From Clostridia bacterium (GTDB taxonomy: Bacteria; Bacillota_A; Clostridia; Christensenellales; Aristaeellaceae), in NCBI GenBank assembly GCA_017525805.1, contig JAFXSH010000080.1, forward strand, positions 1-64,000: a DNA stretch of 64,000 nt, given 5' to 3'. The notes beneath the pieces are model-generated. The model worked only from the letters and a program-made list of their open reading frames with translations. It was not told where the DNA came from and did no database searches. A program made the position numbers and the translations under genes. Positions 1 through 8,996 of the stretch are shown piece after piece (the stretch's first letter is position 1; the number at the start of each line of letters is the position of its first letter).

Positions 1-92
1 CATTTCCCCGGCAACCTGCCAAGGCCAAGCCGCTTTCGCGGTGGCTGCGTTCGTGGTCATCCCGCGCTGTAACCTCAGGCTCCGGAAATCAT

Positions 93-1610
93 TTGTGCGT
101 CGCAGTTCGCTCGCTTACAGAAATTCTTGAACACCGCCGAAAGAACCCCCTCCTTCGTTTCCTGTTCGCGTGCGCCGCTTCCTTTTTGGTGCTGGCCGTA
201 TGCTCCAAAAGCTCTTTTCTGTATCCCATGAACGATTGGGTGGACGTGAACTGCTATTTCACGGTGGGACGGGGCATCCTGCACGGTTTGGTCCCCTACC
301 GTGATTTGTACGAGCAGAAAGGGCCTTTGGTTTATTACGTATACGCCTTGGCCTCTCTGATTTCGGAAAACTCCTTCCTTGGGGTTTTTCTGCTGGAGGG
401 CCTGAGCTTCGCGTGCTTTGCGTACTTAGGCGGCAGGATCGCGGCGGAAACCCTGAGCGGATGGGAAAAGGCTTTCTGGCCCTCCGCGGCGGCGCTGGCC
501 ATTCTCGTTCCCATCACGCCAGCCTTTTCCCACGGCTCCAGCGCCGAGGAATTTTTCCTTCCCGTGCTGGCGCTGGGTCTGTTTATCGTGCTGAAAGCCC
601 TGCACGATCAGCGCCCGCTGACGGACCGGCAGGGCTTCGTCTTAGGACTGTGCGCGGCGGCTGGCTTATGGACGAAATACACCTTCTGCGGCCTGTTCGC
701 GGGACTGGCTTTGGCGGTGCTGCTTTGGTATCTTTGCCGGAAGGAAGCAAAAAAGCTGCCTAAGCTTATCGGCTTTTTTATGCTGGGCGTACTGGCCTTA
801 TCCGCCGCAGTGATCGGATGGTTTTCCCTCCATGGTGCTCTCGGCGATCTTTGGCAAGCGTACTTCGTGGATAATCTGAGCCAGTATTCGCAGAATATAC
901 GGAGTGGGGCATATGATCCACCCCTGACGAATCTGCTGAATAACCTTCCCTGGTCTATCCCCGGCGCGTTGGGCTTGCTCTGGCTGACTGCCGCCGCGAA
1001 AAAACGGGGCTGGGAAGCGCTGGCCGCCTGGTGCGGGGCGATTTTCCTGTTTGCGTTCACCTATGCCAGTGGCAGGCGCTATCCCTATTACGCCCTGGTG
1101 TTATCTGTTTTTGCCCCGCTGGGATTGGGCGCGGCCTGCGCGCTCTTAGCGTTGCTGAAAGGGAAGATGGGCTGGCTCGTTCCAGCCATCCTGACCGGTC
1201 TTTTGCTCGCCGCCGGCCCATGGATCGCATATCAGACCAGCGGAAACATTTATCTAATGGGCGTTGAAAAGGAAGAAATGCCTCCCTACCGTTTCGCTGA
1301 AATTATCAAGCAAAGCGAGGATCGTTCCCTGCTGAATTACGGTTTTCTGGACGGAGGGTTTTATCTCGCCGCCGGGACGCAGCCCACAGAGCGTTTCTTC
1401 TGTACCCTGAATAACGATCTCAAAGAAATGAACGAAGCGCAGCAAAGCAGCATTCGGGAAGGAAAAACGGCGTTTGTCATCACCCGCATGCGAAAACTGA
1501 AAGACAGCGAAAACTACCGACTGCTTGATGAAGCGAGTATGGCCTTTGAAGGAATGACCTGGAAATACTATTTGTATCAGCGCGTGTCATCCGGCGATAC
1601 CAGGAATTGA
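93..1610 (+). CDS. Polytopic membrane glycosyltransferase-like protein (GT39/ArnT-type)
   Basis: A 505-residue protein with about ten hydrophobic segments. The first extracytoplasmic loop (residues 47-75) carries acidic residues and the segment YRDLYEQKGPLVYYVY, a pattern typical of GT-C enzymes that transfer sugar from a polyprenyl-phosphate donor at the outer membrane face. The acceptor is unknown. The chosen start is a TTG with a weak ribosome-binding site, and the frame stays open to the left edge of the window, so the true start could lie upstream. The gene converges on cysK and shares a bidirectional terminator with it. The family assignment rests on topology and one motif region. Confidence 0.6.
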   Translation: MCVAVRSLTEILEHRRKNPLLRFLFACAASFLVLAVCSKSSFLYPMNDWVDVNCYFTVGRGILHGLVPYRDLYEQKGPLVYYVYALASLISENSFLGVFLLEGLSFACFAYLGGRIAAETLSGWEKAFWPSAAALAILVPITPAFSHGSSAEEFFLPVLALGLFIVLKALHDQRPLTDRQGFVLGLCAAAGLWTKYTFCGLFAGLALAVLLWYLCRKEAKKLPKLIGFFMLGVLALSAAVIGWFSLHGALGDLWQAYFVDNLSQYSQNIRSGAYDPPLTNLLNNLPWSIPGALGLLWLTAAAKKRGWEALAAWCGAIFLFAFTYASGRRYPYYALVLSVFAPLGLGAACALLALLKGKMGWLVPAILTGLLLAAGPWIAYQTSGNIYLMGVEKEEMPPYRFAEIIKQSEDRSLLNYGFLDGGFYLAAGTQPTERFFCTLNNDLKEMNEAQQSSIREGKTAFVITRMRKLKDSENYRLLDEASMAFEGMTWKYYLYQRVSSGDTRN

Positions 1611-1623
1611 ATAATCTCATCAG

Positions 1624-1658
1624 AAAAAGCCCGGCGCTCATGCCGCCAGGCTTTTTTA
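1624..1658. terminator. Bidirectional intrinsic terminator between the glycosyltransferase and cysK
   Basis: A GC-rich imperfect hairpin (arms near 1627-1636 and 1644-1653) is flanked by an A-run on the left and a T-run on the right. It can therefore end transcription from both convergent genes. Confidence 0.7.
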
Positions 1659-1685
1659 TCATTATCTAAACATGTTCTTTTACGT

Positions 1686-2618
1686 TCACTCGGTAAACAA
1701 CGGCGTGGAATAGTACCTGTCGCCGCTGTCAGGCAAAAGGGCGACGATTGTTTTCCCTTTATTCTCCGGCCTGCGAGCCAATTCGATCGCGCCGTAAAGA
1801 GCGGCGCCGGAAGAAATGCCTACGGAAATGCCCTCTTTTCTAGCGAGCAGCTTGGCTGTGGCGAAAGCGTTTTCATTGGACGCTTTGAAAACTTCGTCGT
1901 AAACCTGGGTATTCAGCACATCCGGAACAAATCCCGCGCCGATGCCCTGAATTTTGTGCGCGCCGGCTTTTCCTTCGGACAGCACAGGGGACCCTTCGGG
2001 CTCCAGGGCCACGACCTTCACATTGGGATTCTGCGACTTCAAATATTCTCCCGTGCCGGTCACCGTACCGCCGGTGCCTACGCCCGCGATGAAGATATCC
2101 ACTTTGCCGTCTGTATCACGCCAGATTTCAGGCCCGGTGGTGGCCCGATGAATCGCGGGATTGGCGGGGTTCACGAACTGGCCGGGAATAAAGCTGTCCG
2201 GGATTTCTTTTGCCAGTTCTTCCGCTTTGGCGATAGCGCCTTTCATGCCCTTGGCCCCTTCCGTCAGCACCAGTTCGGCGCCGTAGGCTTTCAGAATGTT
2301 CCTGCGCTCCACGCTCATGGTTTCAGGCATGGTCAGGATGATGCGGTAGCCTTTCGCCGCCGCGATGGAGGCCAAACCGATGCCGGTGTTTCCGCTGGTG
2401 GGTTCGATGATCACAGAGCCTTCCTTCAGCAGGCCTTTCGCTTCAGCGTCCTCGATCATGGCTTTAGCAATACGGTCCTTTACGCTTCCGGCGGGATTGA
2501 AATATTCCAGTTTTACAAGCACCGTTGCTTCCAAACCCAGTTCTTTTTCAATATTCGTTACCTCTACCAGGGGAGTGTTCCCGATAAGTCCCAGCGTTCC
2601 TTTAAAAATCTTAGACAT
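1686..2618 (-). CDS. cysK: Cysteine synthase A (O-acetylserine sulfhydrylase)
   Basis: A 310-residue PLP enzyme that makes cysteine from O-acetylserine and sulfide in the cytoplasm. Visible motifs are [10 protein letters not shown] with the PLP lysine K47, the substrate loop SGNTGIGLA, the phosphate-binding loop [12 protein letters not shown] and the C-terminal SSGAA. The length is normal. I start at the ATG at 2618 because AGGAAG lies just upstream; the longer in-frame reading back to 2699 runs through the terminator hairpin of the leader. The gene has a roughly 250-nt leader with a Cys-rich peptide and a terminator, and an Rrf2 regulator is divergent to it. This suggests cysteine-responsive control. 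Confidence 0.95.
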   Translation of the reverse strand: MSKIFKGTLGLIGNTPLVEVTNIEKELGLEATVLVKLEYFNPAGSVKDRIAKAMIEDAEAKGLLKEGSVIIEPTSGNTGIGLASIAAAKGYRIILTMPETMSVERRNILKAYGAELVLTEGAKGMKGAIAKAEELAKEIPDSFIPGQFVNPANPAIHRATTGPEIWRDTDGKVDIFIAGVGTGGTVTGTGEYLKSQNPNVKVVALEPEGSPVLSEGKAGAHKIQGIGAGFVPDVLNTQVYDEVFKASNENAFATAKLLARKEGISVGISSGAALYGAIELARRPENKGKTIVALLPDSGDRYYSTPLFTE

Positions 2619-2657
2619 GATGATCTTCCTTTCTTTTTTGTATGTATTGTTGATAAT

Positions 2658-2689
2658 AAAATCCGGGGCTTCCTCTGAAAGCTCCCGGA
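2658..2689 (-). terminator. Leader terminator (attenuator) of cysK
   Basis: On the minus strand, positions 2689 down to 2662 fold into a stem of 12 pairs with one bulged A and a 3-nt loop. The stem is followed by TTTTATTAT, a standard intrinsic terminator 40 nt before the cysK start. Its 5' arm (2682-2691) is a perfect 10-nt inverted repeat of 2778-2787 inside the leader-peptide ORF, so an alternative antiterminator pairing is possible. Confidence 0.7.
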
Positions 2690-2714
2690 CAAATGGCATA
2701 TCGGTGAAGGGCCG

Positions 2715-2837
2715 TCAACGGCATCCCATCATCTGGAGGCGGCTACACAAACAGCCGAACGCCTCTGCCACAGACCATGTCCGGGAGAAAAGCATTCGAC
2801 AACACATCATGATCAGCTGTTTGCCAACCGCTAACAT
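2715..2837 (-). CDS. Cys-rich 40-residue leader peptide upstream of cysK
   Basis: A short ORF begins about 27 nt after the predicted cysK transcription start. It has a strong ribosome-binding site (AAAGGAGG at 2847-2854, 9-nt spacing). The 40-residue product has five cysteines: an adjacent pair at codons 12-13, then codons 29, 31 and 39. The downstream sequence contains a terminator whose 5' arm can pair with codons 17-20 of this ORF. This matches the layout of a leader-peptide attenuator in which stalling at Cys codons exposes the antiterminator arm. I do not know of a named homologue. The ORF, site and structures are visible; the mechanism is inferred. Confidence 0.6.
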   Translation of the reverse strand: MLAVGKQLIMMCCRMLFSRTWSVAEAFGCLCSRLQMMGCR

Positions 2838-2870
2838 TGCTGACAGCCTCCTTTCGGATGGATTGAGTGC

Positions 2871-2899
2871 ATTATATCACCATAAACATACTGTGTCAA
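2871..2899 (-). promoter_or_regulatory. cysK promoter
   Basis: On the minus strand TTGACA (2894-2899), a 17-bp spacer and TATAAT (2871-2876) give a perfect consensus promoter. Transcription would start near 2864, just before the leader peptide. Confidence 0.85.
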
Positions 2900-2936
2900 T
2901 AGGTTTTTAAAATTTTTTCAGTATTCTCCGGATCGC

Positions 2937-2966
2937 TTGATTTGCCTACTTGCCTTGTAGTATAAT
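2937..2966 (+). promoter_or_regulatory. Promoter of the Rrf2 regulator
   Basis: TTGATT (2937-2942), an 18-bp spacer and TATAAT (2961-2966). It is back to back with the cysK promoter, with an A/T-rich tract between the two -35 boxes where a regulator could act on both. Confidence 0.75.
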
Positions 2967-2997
2967 AGGTTTATCCAAGAAAGCAGGAGGAATTGGA

Positions 2998-3399
2998 ATG
3001 ATCACAACAAAGGGACGGTATGCGATCCGCGTCATGATTGATCTTGCTGAAAACGATCAGGGAAAATACATACCGCTGAAGGATATTGCGGCCCGTCAGG
3101 AAATATCGAAAAAATATTTAGAAATCATTGTAAAGGATATGGTGTCCGGCGGGCTTTTAGAAGGCGCCAGCGGAAAAGGCGGGGGATACAGGCTTTGCCG
3201 GAAACCGGAAGACTATACGATCTACGAGATTTTAAGTTTAATGGAAGAAACGCTTTCTCCGGTTGCCTGTATGGCGGACCAGGAAAACGTATGCCCCCGA
3301 AAAGACATATGCCGGACCCTGCCGATGTGGATCGAATTCGATCATGTGGTCAAAGACTTTTTTTTGAACAAACGGTTGAGTGACCTGATTGCATTATAA
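2998..3399 (+). CDS. Rrf2-family transcriptional regulator with three-cysteine cluster
   Basis: A 133-residue winged-helix regulator beginning MITTKGRYAIRVMIDLA, the typical Rrf2 N-terminus. The DNA-binding helix is near residues 27-45, the wing contains GKGGGYRL, and cysteines C91, C99 and C105 are placed as in Fe-S-binding IscR-type members. The start at 2998 is set by GCAGGAGG at 2983-2990. CymR, the Rrf2 repressor of cysteine metabolism in Bacilli, lacks such a cluster, so this is not a plain CymR. Divergence from cysK suggests it senses Fe-S or sulfur status and controls cysK. The stop overlaps the convergent kinase gene by 6 bp. Confidence 0.85.
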   Translation: MITTKGRYAIRVMIDLAENDQGKYIPLKDIAARQEISKKYLEIIVKDMVSGGLLEGASGKGGGYRLCRKPEDYTIYEILSLMEETLSPVACMADQENVCPRKDICRTLPMWIEFDHVVKDFFLNKRLSDLIAL

Positions 3400-4035
3400 T
3401 CCGAACATATCTTCTACTAATGCTAAGGTTTGCTCTATCGTTCTGTTTTCATCGCGAAAAACAACGGGAAACCCCGAATGCAGCAGTTCGTCATAAGATT
3501 CCTGAGAACAAATCAGTTCAAGCCCCTGCCGGTAATTCTCCATTGCTTTTTCAGGTTCGGGTTCTTCCATGATCAGCCTATACAGGAATTGTTTCTCAGG
3601 ATCTGGCCGGTCGAAGAACCTGTGAATTGCAGTCTGTGGATCGGAAAGCATCACAACCACATGATTCTTTGGCGCGATGGATCGCAATGTTTCAACGGAA
3701 ATATTGGTATCAACAAACACCTGTTTGCCCTGACTGCATATATCCGGAAGCATTCTCAGTTCCAGTATCTCACATTCTTTTTTTGCGCCGTCGATCCAAT
3801 CTTTATATTCCTGCGGTGATCTTCTAATAAAATCATGCCAGTCCACAAGATCCCTGGTATAAGTCAGGCATGGGAATTCATTGGCGTCAAGATACCCCGG
3901 ATAATGATCGTGATAATTTTCTTCACAGGCCACGCCTCCGTGCTTTTTCGCCAATTCCTTGACCATGGTGGATTTGCCTGCATATGAAGTGCCTATAATG
4001 AAATACGCGTTTTCAAAAAACAAACGGTCGTTCAT
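3394..4035 (-). CDS. Small P-loop kinase-like protein
   Basis: A 213-residue protein with a Walker A loop GTSYAGKST near residues 14-22, followed by a histidine- and tyrosine-rich stretch (NYHDHYPGYLD). This resembles small nucleoside or metabolite kinases and uridine-kinase-like P-loop proteins. The substrate cannot be read from the sequence. The start at 4035 is preferred because a G-rich ribosome-binding site lies at 4041-4046; the upstream extension reads antisense through the neighbouring gene. It lies 28 bp behind the GH18 gene in the same direction, so the two probably form an operon. Confidence 0.55.
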   Translation of the reverse strand: MNDRLFFENAYFIIGTSYAGKSTMVKELAKKHGGVACEENYHDHYPGYLDANEFPCLTYTRDLVDWHDFIRRSPQEYKDWIDGAKKECEILELRMLPDICSQGKQVFVDTNISVETLRSIAPKNHVVVMLSDPQTAIHRFFDRPDPEKQFLYRLIMEEPEPEKAMENYRQGLELICSQESYDELLHSGFPVVFRDENRTIEQTLALVEDMFGL

Positions 4036-4063
4036 AAATACCCCCGTAAAGAAGGCCCCTGAC

Positions 4064-5065
4064 TTACAGGTTTTCTGCAATCGCTTTGAGCAGCGCGCCG
4101 GTGGGATCGCAGCTATGCTCCCAATACATAAGGCCCAGCAATCCCTTTTCCTTGATATAGGCGCATTTTTGCGCGATGGATTCGGCGTCTTCAAAGGTGA
4201 TGAACGTGCTGCCGTCAAACAGATAGGGGGCTTTTGCGGTATCGTCCCAGTAACGGACGAAACCGTTTTTCCCAATGAAGTTTTCCAGCAGTTCGCCGTA
4301 GGAGGGGCCGTAGCCGCCGATGCTTTCCGCATCCTGGAGCAGGCCGTTTTTCTCCGGCTTCACGCCCGTCCATTTCCGGGAATAGAAAGCGGCCCCCAGC
4401 ACGATTTTTTCCAGGGGCACCCCGGCGGCTTGGAAAAGGCGGGTGCAGTAATCGGCGTTTCCCTGGGGATAAGATCCTGCCATGGCGTACAGGCTGGTAT
4501 GGTGCCGGGTGGTGTGAGTAAAGCAGTTCAGGTCATAGGTCATGATCTGAACATAATCGCAAATTTGGGCTACCTTGTCCATTTCCGTATCCCGGACGAA
4601 ATAATCGCCGCCTCCCGCCGCGATGGATACGATGCGTTCCGGCCCCACAGCCTCCCGCATGGCTTCCATCAGGTACGTGAAGTTTTCCTTATCAGAAGGA
4701 TCGCAGTCGATGCCCGCCGAATCGCTGCACGGGTATTCCCAGTCGATATCAACGCCGTCCAAGGCATATTCATCCAGCACTTTTTTCACAGATGCAGAAA
4801 AAGCGCTCCGTCCTTGGGCGGTGCGGCTCATGAGAGAAAAGCCGCCCGCCGTCCAGCCGCCGATGGACAGCACGATTTTGAGTTTTGGGTTCATCGCCCG
4901 CACTCGGGCAAGCTGTTCTTTGAGGTTCGGCAGGTTCTTCATGGAAAGAAGGCCGTCGACGATCACGCCGAAAGCCACGTTGATGTGGGTCAGCCGCAGA
5001 GCGTCTTCTTTGGTCATCTGATCCAGTCCTCTGCCGGTGGCATAGCCTAAAATCATGGGTTTCAT
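4064..5065 (-). CDS. GH18 family glycosidase (chitinase-like), cytoplasmic
   Basis: A 333-residue single-domain GH18 protein. The catalytic motif DGVDIDWEYP (residues 103-112, acid E110) and the beta-strand motif KIVLSIGGW near residue 62 are intact. There is no signal peptide and no carbohydrate-binding module, so it probably hydrolyses imported chito-oligosaccharides or other GlcNAc-containing oligomers inside the cell. The start at 5065 is set by TCAGGAGGAA just upstream. A kinase-like gene follows in the same operon. Confidence 0.85.
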   Translation of the reverse strand: MKPMILGYATGRGLDQMTKEDALRLTHINVAFGVIVDGLLSMKNLPNLKEQLARVRAMNPKLKIVLSIGGWTAGGFSLMSRTAQGRSAFSASVKKVLDEYALDGVDIDWEYPCSDSAGIDCDPSDKENFTYLMEAMREAVGPERIVSIAAGGGDYFVRDTEMDKVAQICDYVQIMTYDLNCFTHTTRHHTSLYAMAGSYPQGNADYCTRLFQAAGVPLEKIVLGAAFYSRKWTGVKPEKNGLLQDAESIGGYGPSYGELLENFIGKNGFVRYWDDTAKAPYLFDGSTFITFEDAESIAQKCAYIKEKGLLGLMYWEHSCDPTGALLKAIAENL

Positions 5066-5117
5066 TTTCTTTCCTCCTGATATTCGCAGAATAATGAACG
5101 AAATTTTTACTGCTGTT

Positions 5118-5147
5118 ATTGTACAATGGATAATCATGCGCTGTCAA
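5118..5147 (-). promoter_or_regulatory. Promoter of the GH18 operon
   Basis: Minus strand TTGACA (5142-5147), an 18-bp spacer and TACAAT (5118-5123). Confidence 0.75.
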
Positions 5148-5214
5148 TTGCGTCAGGACAGAATTTTGCCATATTTTCATCGCTTTTTTTGCTCCCTTTT
5201 TCCGTTTTGCGCGG

Positions 5215-5220
5215 TATAAT
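5215..5220 (+). promoter_or_regulatory. -10 element of dnaK
   Basis: TATAAT 45 bp before the dnaK start with no good -35 match. No CIRCE inverted repeat is visible, so HrcA control is not supported. Confidence 0.5.
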
Positions 5221-5264
5221 AGAACCGTGTCAGAGCAAGTATTGCAAATGAGGAGACGGAAACA

Positions 5265-7022
5265 ATGAGCAAGACCATCGGCATCGATTTAGGAACGACC
5301 AACAGCTGCGTTTCCATTGTGGAAGGCGGACACGCGGTGATCATCCCCAATGATAAAGGAGAGCGCACCACGCCTTCCGTGGTGGCTTTCACCAGTGACG
5401 GCACGCGGCTGGTGGGCAGCGCGGCGGCGCATCAGGCGACGGTGAACGCCAAGCGCACCATTTCTTCCATCAAACGGCAGATGGGCACGGATTGGCGGAT
5501 CAATATCGACGGCAAAAGCTGGACGCCCCAGGAAATCAGCGCCATGATTCTGCGGAAGCTCCGCGCCGATGCGGAAAACTATTTGGGTGAACCGGTCACC
5601 GACGCCGTGATCACAGTGCCCGCGTATTTTAACGATATCCAGCGTCAGGCCACCAAGGATGCGGGAACCATCGCCGGGCTGAACGTGAAGTGCATCATCA
5701 ACGAGCCCACCAGCGCCGCCCTGGCCTACGACCTGAACACCGGCACGGCCCAGAAAGTGATGGTGTACGATTTGGGCGGCGGCACCTTCGACGTTTCGGT
5801 GATCGAAATCGGGGAAAGCGTGATCGAGGTGCTGGCCACCTCCGGCGACAATCATTTGGGCGGCGACGATTTTGACGAGCGCGTGGTCAACTGGGTCTGC
5901 GAGGAAGCGTCCCGGAGCCAGCATATCAATCTGCGGAATGACCTGGTGGCGCTGGCTCGGGTCGAGGAAGCGGCGGAGCAGGCGAAAAAGGAATTATCCG
6001 CGGCAGAAACCGCCCAAATCACCCTGCCCTATATCACGCAGCAGGGTGGAGCGCCCGTTCACCTGGACCTGACACTGACCCGAAGCAAATTCAACGAACT
6101 GACCCGCGATCTGGTGGAACGCACCGCCGGGCCGGTGCAGGCCGCGCTGAACGATGCAGGCATCGCCGCTTCGGAGCTGGGCCGCGTGCTGCTGGTAGGC
6201 GGTTCCACCCGCATTCCCGCCGTGCAGCAGAAGGTGCGCCAACTCACGGGGAAAGAACCCAGCAAGAGCATCAATCCGGATGAATGCGTGGCCCAAGGCG
6301 CCGCCATTCAGGGCGATACCCTGTCCAGTTCCAAAGCGCTTTCCATCAATAAGGGCATTCTGCTGCTGGATGTTACGCCCCTGTCCTTGTCTATCGAAAC
6401 GGTGGGCGGCGTGGCGACCAGACTGGTGGAGCGCAATTCCACCCTGCCCGTTCATTATTCCCAAATTTTCACCACCGCCGCCCCATTCCAGACCAGCGTG
6501 GAAATTCACGTTCTGCAAGGGGAGAGGCCCATGGCGGCGGATAACAAAACCATCGGCAAGTTCAAGCTCAAAGGCATCAAGATGGCCCCGGCGGGCGTGC
6601 CGCAGATCGAAGTGACTTTCGATATCGACACCAACGGCATCCTTCGCGTGTCCGCCAAGGACATGGATACCGGCAAGGAACAGGGCATCACCATTACCGC
6701 CAACGACAAAATGAGCGACGCGGAAATCAATGCCGCAATCAGGGACGCGGAACAGTATGCCGCCCAAGATCAGGTGCGCAGGGATTCACTGAATGTCGGC
6801 CATGAAGCCCAGCAGCTGGTCAACGACGTGGAAAAAGCGCTGGATGAAAAAGGCAAGCAGCTGGATAAAGCTGAAAAGAAGCAGATCAAGGACCAAACGA
6901 ACGCGCTTCGGAAGCTGATATTCCGCAAGCAGCCGGATAAAATGGAAGAAAGCGACCTGAACGCGATCCGCACCGGCATGGAAGCCTTGCGTCAGGCGTC
7001 GTCCCATCTGATGAGTTTATAA
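5265..7022 (+). CDS. dnaK: Hsp70 chaperone DnaK
   Basis: A 585-residue Hsp70. The N-terminal ATPase shows [14 protein letters not shown] at residue 5, [29 protein letters not shown] and [13 protein letters not shown]. The substrate-binding domain follows from about residue 365 ([17 protein letters not shown]). The lid is short and the protein ends without the usual acidic tail, about 25-50 residues shorter than standard DnaK. It stands alone, without hrcA, grpE or dnaJ, so it could be a second DnaK paralogue. The ATG at 5265 follows GAGGAGA. Confidence 0.9.
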   Translation: MSKTIGIDLGTTNSCVSIVEGGHAVIIPNDKGERTTPSVVAFTSDGTRLVGSAAAHQATVNAKRTISSIKRQMGTDWRINIDGKSWTPQEISAMILRKLRADAENYLGEPVTDAVITVPAYFNDIQRQATKDAGTIAGLNVKCIINEPTSAALAYDLNTGTAQKVMVYDLGGGTFDVSVIEIGESVIEVLATSGDNHLGGDDFDERVVNWVCEEASRSQHINLRNDLVALARVEEAAEQAKKELSAAETAQITLPYITQQGGAPVHLDLTLTRSKFNELTRDLVERTAGPVQAALNDAGIAASELGRVLLVGGSTRIPAVQQKVRQLTGKEPSKSINPDECVAQGAAIQGDTLSSSKALSINKGILLLDVTPLSLSIETVGGVATRLVERNSTLPVHYSQIFTTAAPFQTSVEIHVLQGERPMAADNKTIGKFKLKGIKMAPAGVPQIEVTFDIDTNGILRVSAKDMDTGKEQGITITANDKMSDAEINAAIRDAEQYAAQDQVRRDSLNVGHEAQQLVNDVEKALDEKGKQLDKAEKKQIKDQTNALRKLIFRKQPDKMEESDLNAIRTGMEALRQASSHLMSL

Positions 7023-7160
7023 CAGAATGCAGTTTGTTTTTAAAGAATCCGGTCTCTATTTATCAAAACATACTGCGTTTTTATTTCATTTTTTCATTCA
7101 CAAATCATGGCTTGAACGGAAAAAAACAGATCAAATAAGATATTTTTCTTCTTTAGCGCA

Positions 7161-7189
7161 TTGCCATCCCACTGTGGATATGGTACAAT
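7161..7189 (+). promoter_or_regulatory. Promoter of the exported flavoprotein
   Basis: TTGCCA (7161-7166), a 17-bp spacer and TACAAT (7184-7189). The rest of the 213-bp gap after dnaK holds only A/T-rich sequence with a weak hairpin. Confidence 0.75.
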
Positions 7190-7235
7190 GAATCCATCAA
7201 AAGCTTTTTGGAGCTTAAATGGAGGGATGAAGAGT

Positions 7236-8978
7236 ATGTCCAAACTGATCAGCTTGATTCTGGCGCTGATAATGGTGCTGTTCTCGGTCAGCGCGTTTGC
7301 CGAAGGGGCCCTGTTTACTCCCGGCACCTACGAAGCGGAGGGAAAAGGTTTCGGTGGCCCGGTGAAAGTTTCCGTAACCGTTTCCGAAACTGAGATCACC
7401 GATGTGACTGCAACGGGTGATGCCGAAACCCCGGCTCTTGGCGGCGTAGCCATTCAGACACTGCCCGAGGAAATCCTCAAGGCCCAGACCCCCAACGTCG
7501 ATATCCTATCCGGCGCTACGGTCACCAGCACCGCGATCATCGCCGCCGCCACGGAGGCCCTGGAAAAGGCTGGTGCTGATATCGCTTATCTGGACGCCAA
7601 CAAGCGCGTAGCCACGGAAGACGGGGACAAGGAAGAAAAGACCCTTGAAACCGAAATCGTCATCGTCGGCGCTGGCGGCGCTGGCATGGCCGCCGCCATT
7701 ATGGCGCATCAGGCCGGAAAAGATTTCATCATCCTGGAAAAAATGCCCTATGTAGGCGGCAACACCACCAAGGCCACCGGCGGCATGAACGCCGCTGAAA
7801 CCCATTATCAGAAGGAGCAGGGCATCGAAGACTCTGTGGAACTGTTCATTTCTGATACCATGGAGGGCGGCCACAACCTGAACGACCCCGATCTGGTGCG
7901 CACCATGGCGGAACAGTCCGCGGGCGCCATCGAATGGCTGGACAGCATCGGCGCTGACCTGCCCAAGATTTCCTTCTCCGGCGGCGCTTCCACCAACCGC
8001 ATCCACGCGCCCGCTGACGGCTCTGCCGTGGGCAACTACCTGGTGGATAAGTTCTCCGAAAAGCTCAAGGAGCTGGGTGTTGAAGTGATGCTGAACACCA
8101 AAGCCACCGAGCTGATCGTGGAAGACGGCAAGATCGCCGGTGTGAAAGCCGAAGGCAAGGACGCCAACTATACCATCAAGGCCAAGGCGGTCATTCTGGC
8201 CACCGGCGGCTTCGGCGCCAATGAAGATATGTACACCCAGTACCGGCCCGACCTCAAGGGCACCGTGACCACCAACGCTCCCGGCGCCACCGGCGACGGC
8301 ATCGTGATGGCCCAGGCCGTCGGCGCGGCCCTGGTGGATATCGAGCAAATTCAGCTGCATCCCACCGTGGAACAGACCACCTCCATGCTGATCACCGAAT
8401 CGGTGCGCGGCGACGGCGCCATCCTGGTGAACCAAAGCGGCCACCGCTTCACCAATGAGCTGCTGACCCGCGACGCGGTTTCCGCCGCCGAACTGGCCCA
8501 GGAAGGCCAATATGCCTATATCATCTTCGACCAGCATCTGCGGGATAACCTGAAAGCTATCGAAAAGTACGTGAAGAACGGCCTGACCGTGCAGGGTGAC
8601 ACCATTGAGGAGCTGGCCCGGAAGCTGGATATTTATCCCTACTTCCTCACCATGACCCTGAACGAGTGGAACGAAGCGGTCGCCACCCAGAACGACGCGG
8701 AATTTGGCCGCACCACCGGTATGGACAACAACCTGACCACCCCGCCCTATTACGCCATTCAGATCGCTCCCGGTATCCATCACACCATGGGCGGTGTCAA
8801 GATCAACACCAGCGCCCAGGTGATCGATACCGACGGTAACGTCATTCCCGGCCTGTTCGCGGCGGGCGAAGTCACCGGCGGCGTACACGGCGGCAACCGC
8901 TTGGGCGGCAACGCCGTGGCCGATATCGTGATCTTTGGCCGCATCGCGGCGGAGAGCGCCATCGAATACTGCAAATAA
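7236..8978 (+). CDS. Exported FMN-binding / FAD-dependent reductase (fumarate/urocanate reductase-like)
   Basis: A 580-residue protein with a Sec signal peptide ending near AFAEG (residues 1-23). Residues about 30-105 form an FMN_bind domain with the covalent flavinylation motif SGAT (T95). From about residue 138 follows a FAD_binding_2 module: EIVIVGAGGAGMAAA, then ESVRGDGAILVN, and the C-terminal GLFAAGEVTGGVHG and GGNAVADIV motifs. Related proteins reduce fumarate, urocanate or similar acceptors outside the membrane, with FMN attached by ApbE. No cytochrome, apbE or transporter gene is adjacent, so acceptor and electron donor are unknown. The start at 7236 has GGAGGG at 9-nt spacing. Confidence 0.85.
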   Translation: MSKLISLILALIMVLFSVSAFAEGALFTPGTYEAEGKGFGGPVKVSVTVSETEITDVTATGDAETPALGGVAIQTLPEEILKAQTPNVDILSGATVTSTAIIAAATEALEKAGADIAYLDANKRVATEDGDKEEKTLETEIVIVGAGGAGMAAAIMAHQAGKDFIILEKMPYVGGNTTKATGGMNAAETHYQKEQGIEDSVELFISDTMEGGHNLNDPDLVRTMAEQSAGAIEWLDSIGADLPKISFSGGASTNRIHAPADGSAVGNYLVDKFSEKLKELGVEVMLNTKATELIVEDGKIAGVKAEGKDANYTIKAKAVILATGGFGANEDMYTQYRPDLKGTVTTNAPGATGDGIVMAQAVGAALVDIEQIQLHPTVEQTTSMLITESVRGDGAILVNQSGHRFTNELLTRDAVSAAELAQEGQYAYIIFDQHLRDNLKAIEKYVKNGLTVQGDTIEELARKLDIYPYFLTMTLNEWNEAVATQNDAEFGRTTGMDNNLTTPPYYAIQIAPGIHHTMGGVKINTSAQVIDTDGNVIPGLFAAGEVTGGVHGGNRLGGNAVADIVIFGRIAAESAIEYCK

Positions 8979-8996
8979 TCTCCCTTCTGTTTCCCC

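Noticed and set aside
2619..2699. N-terminal extension of cysK to 2699
   Set aside because: It runs through the terminator hairpin and T-run; the ATG at 2618 has the ribosome-binding site and the normal protein length.
2619..2870. T-box or SAM riboswitch in the cysK leader
   Set aside because: No T-box specifier domain or conserved T-box antiterminator sequence, and no S-box core; the sequence instead codes for a Cys-rich peptide.
5221..5264. Possible CIRCE/HrcA operator before dnaK
   Set aside because: No TTAGCACTC-N9-GAGTGCTAA repeat is present.
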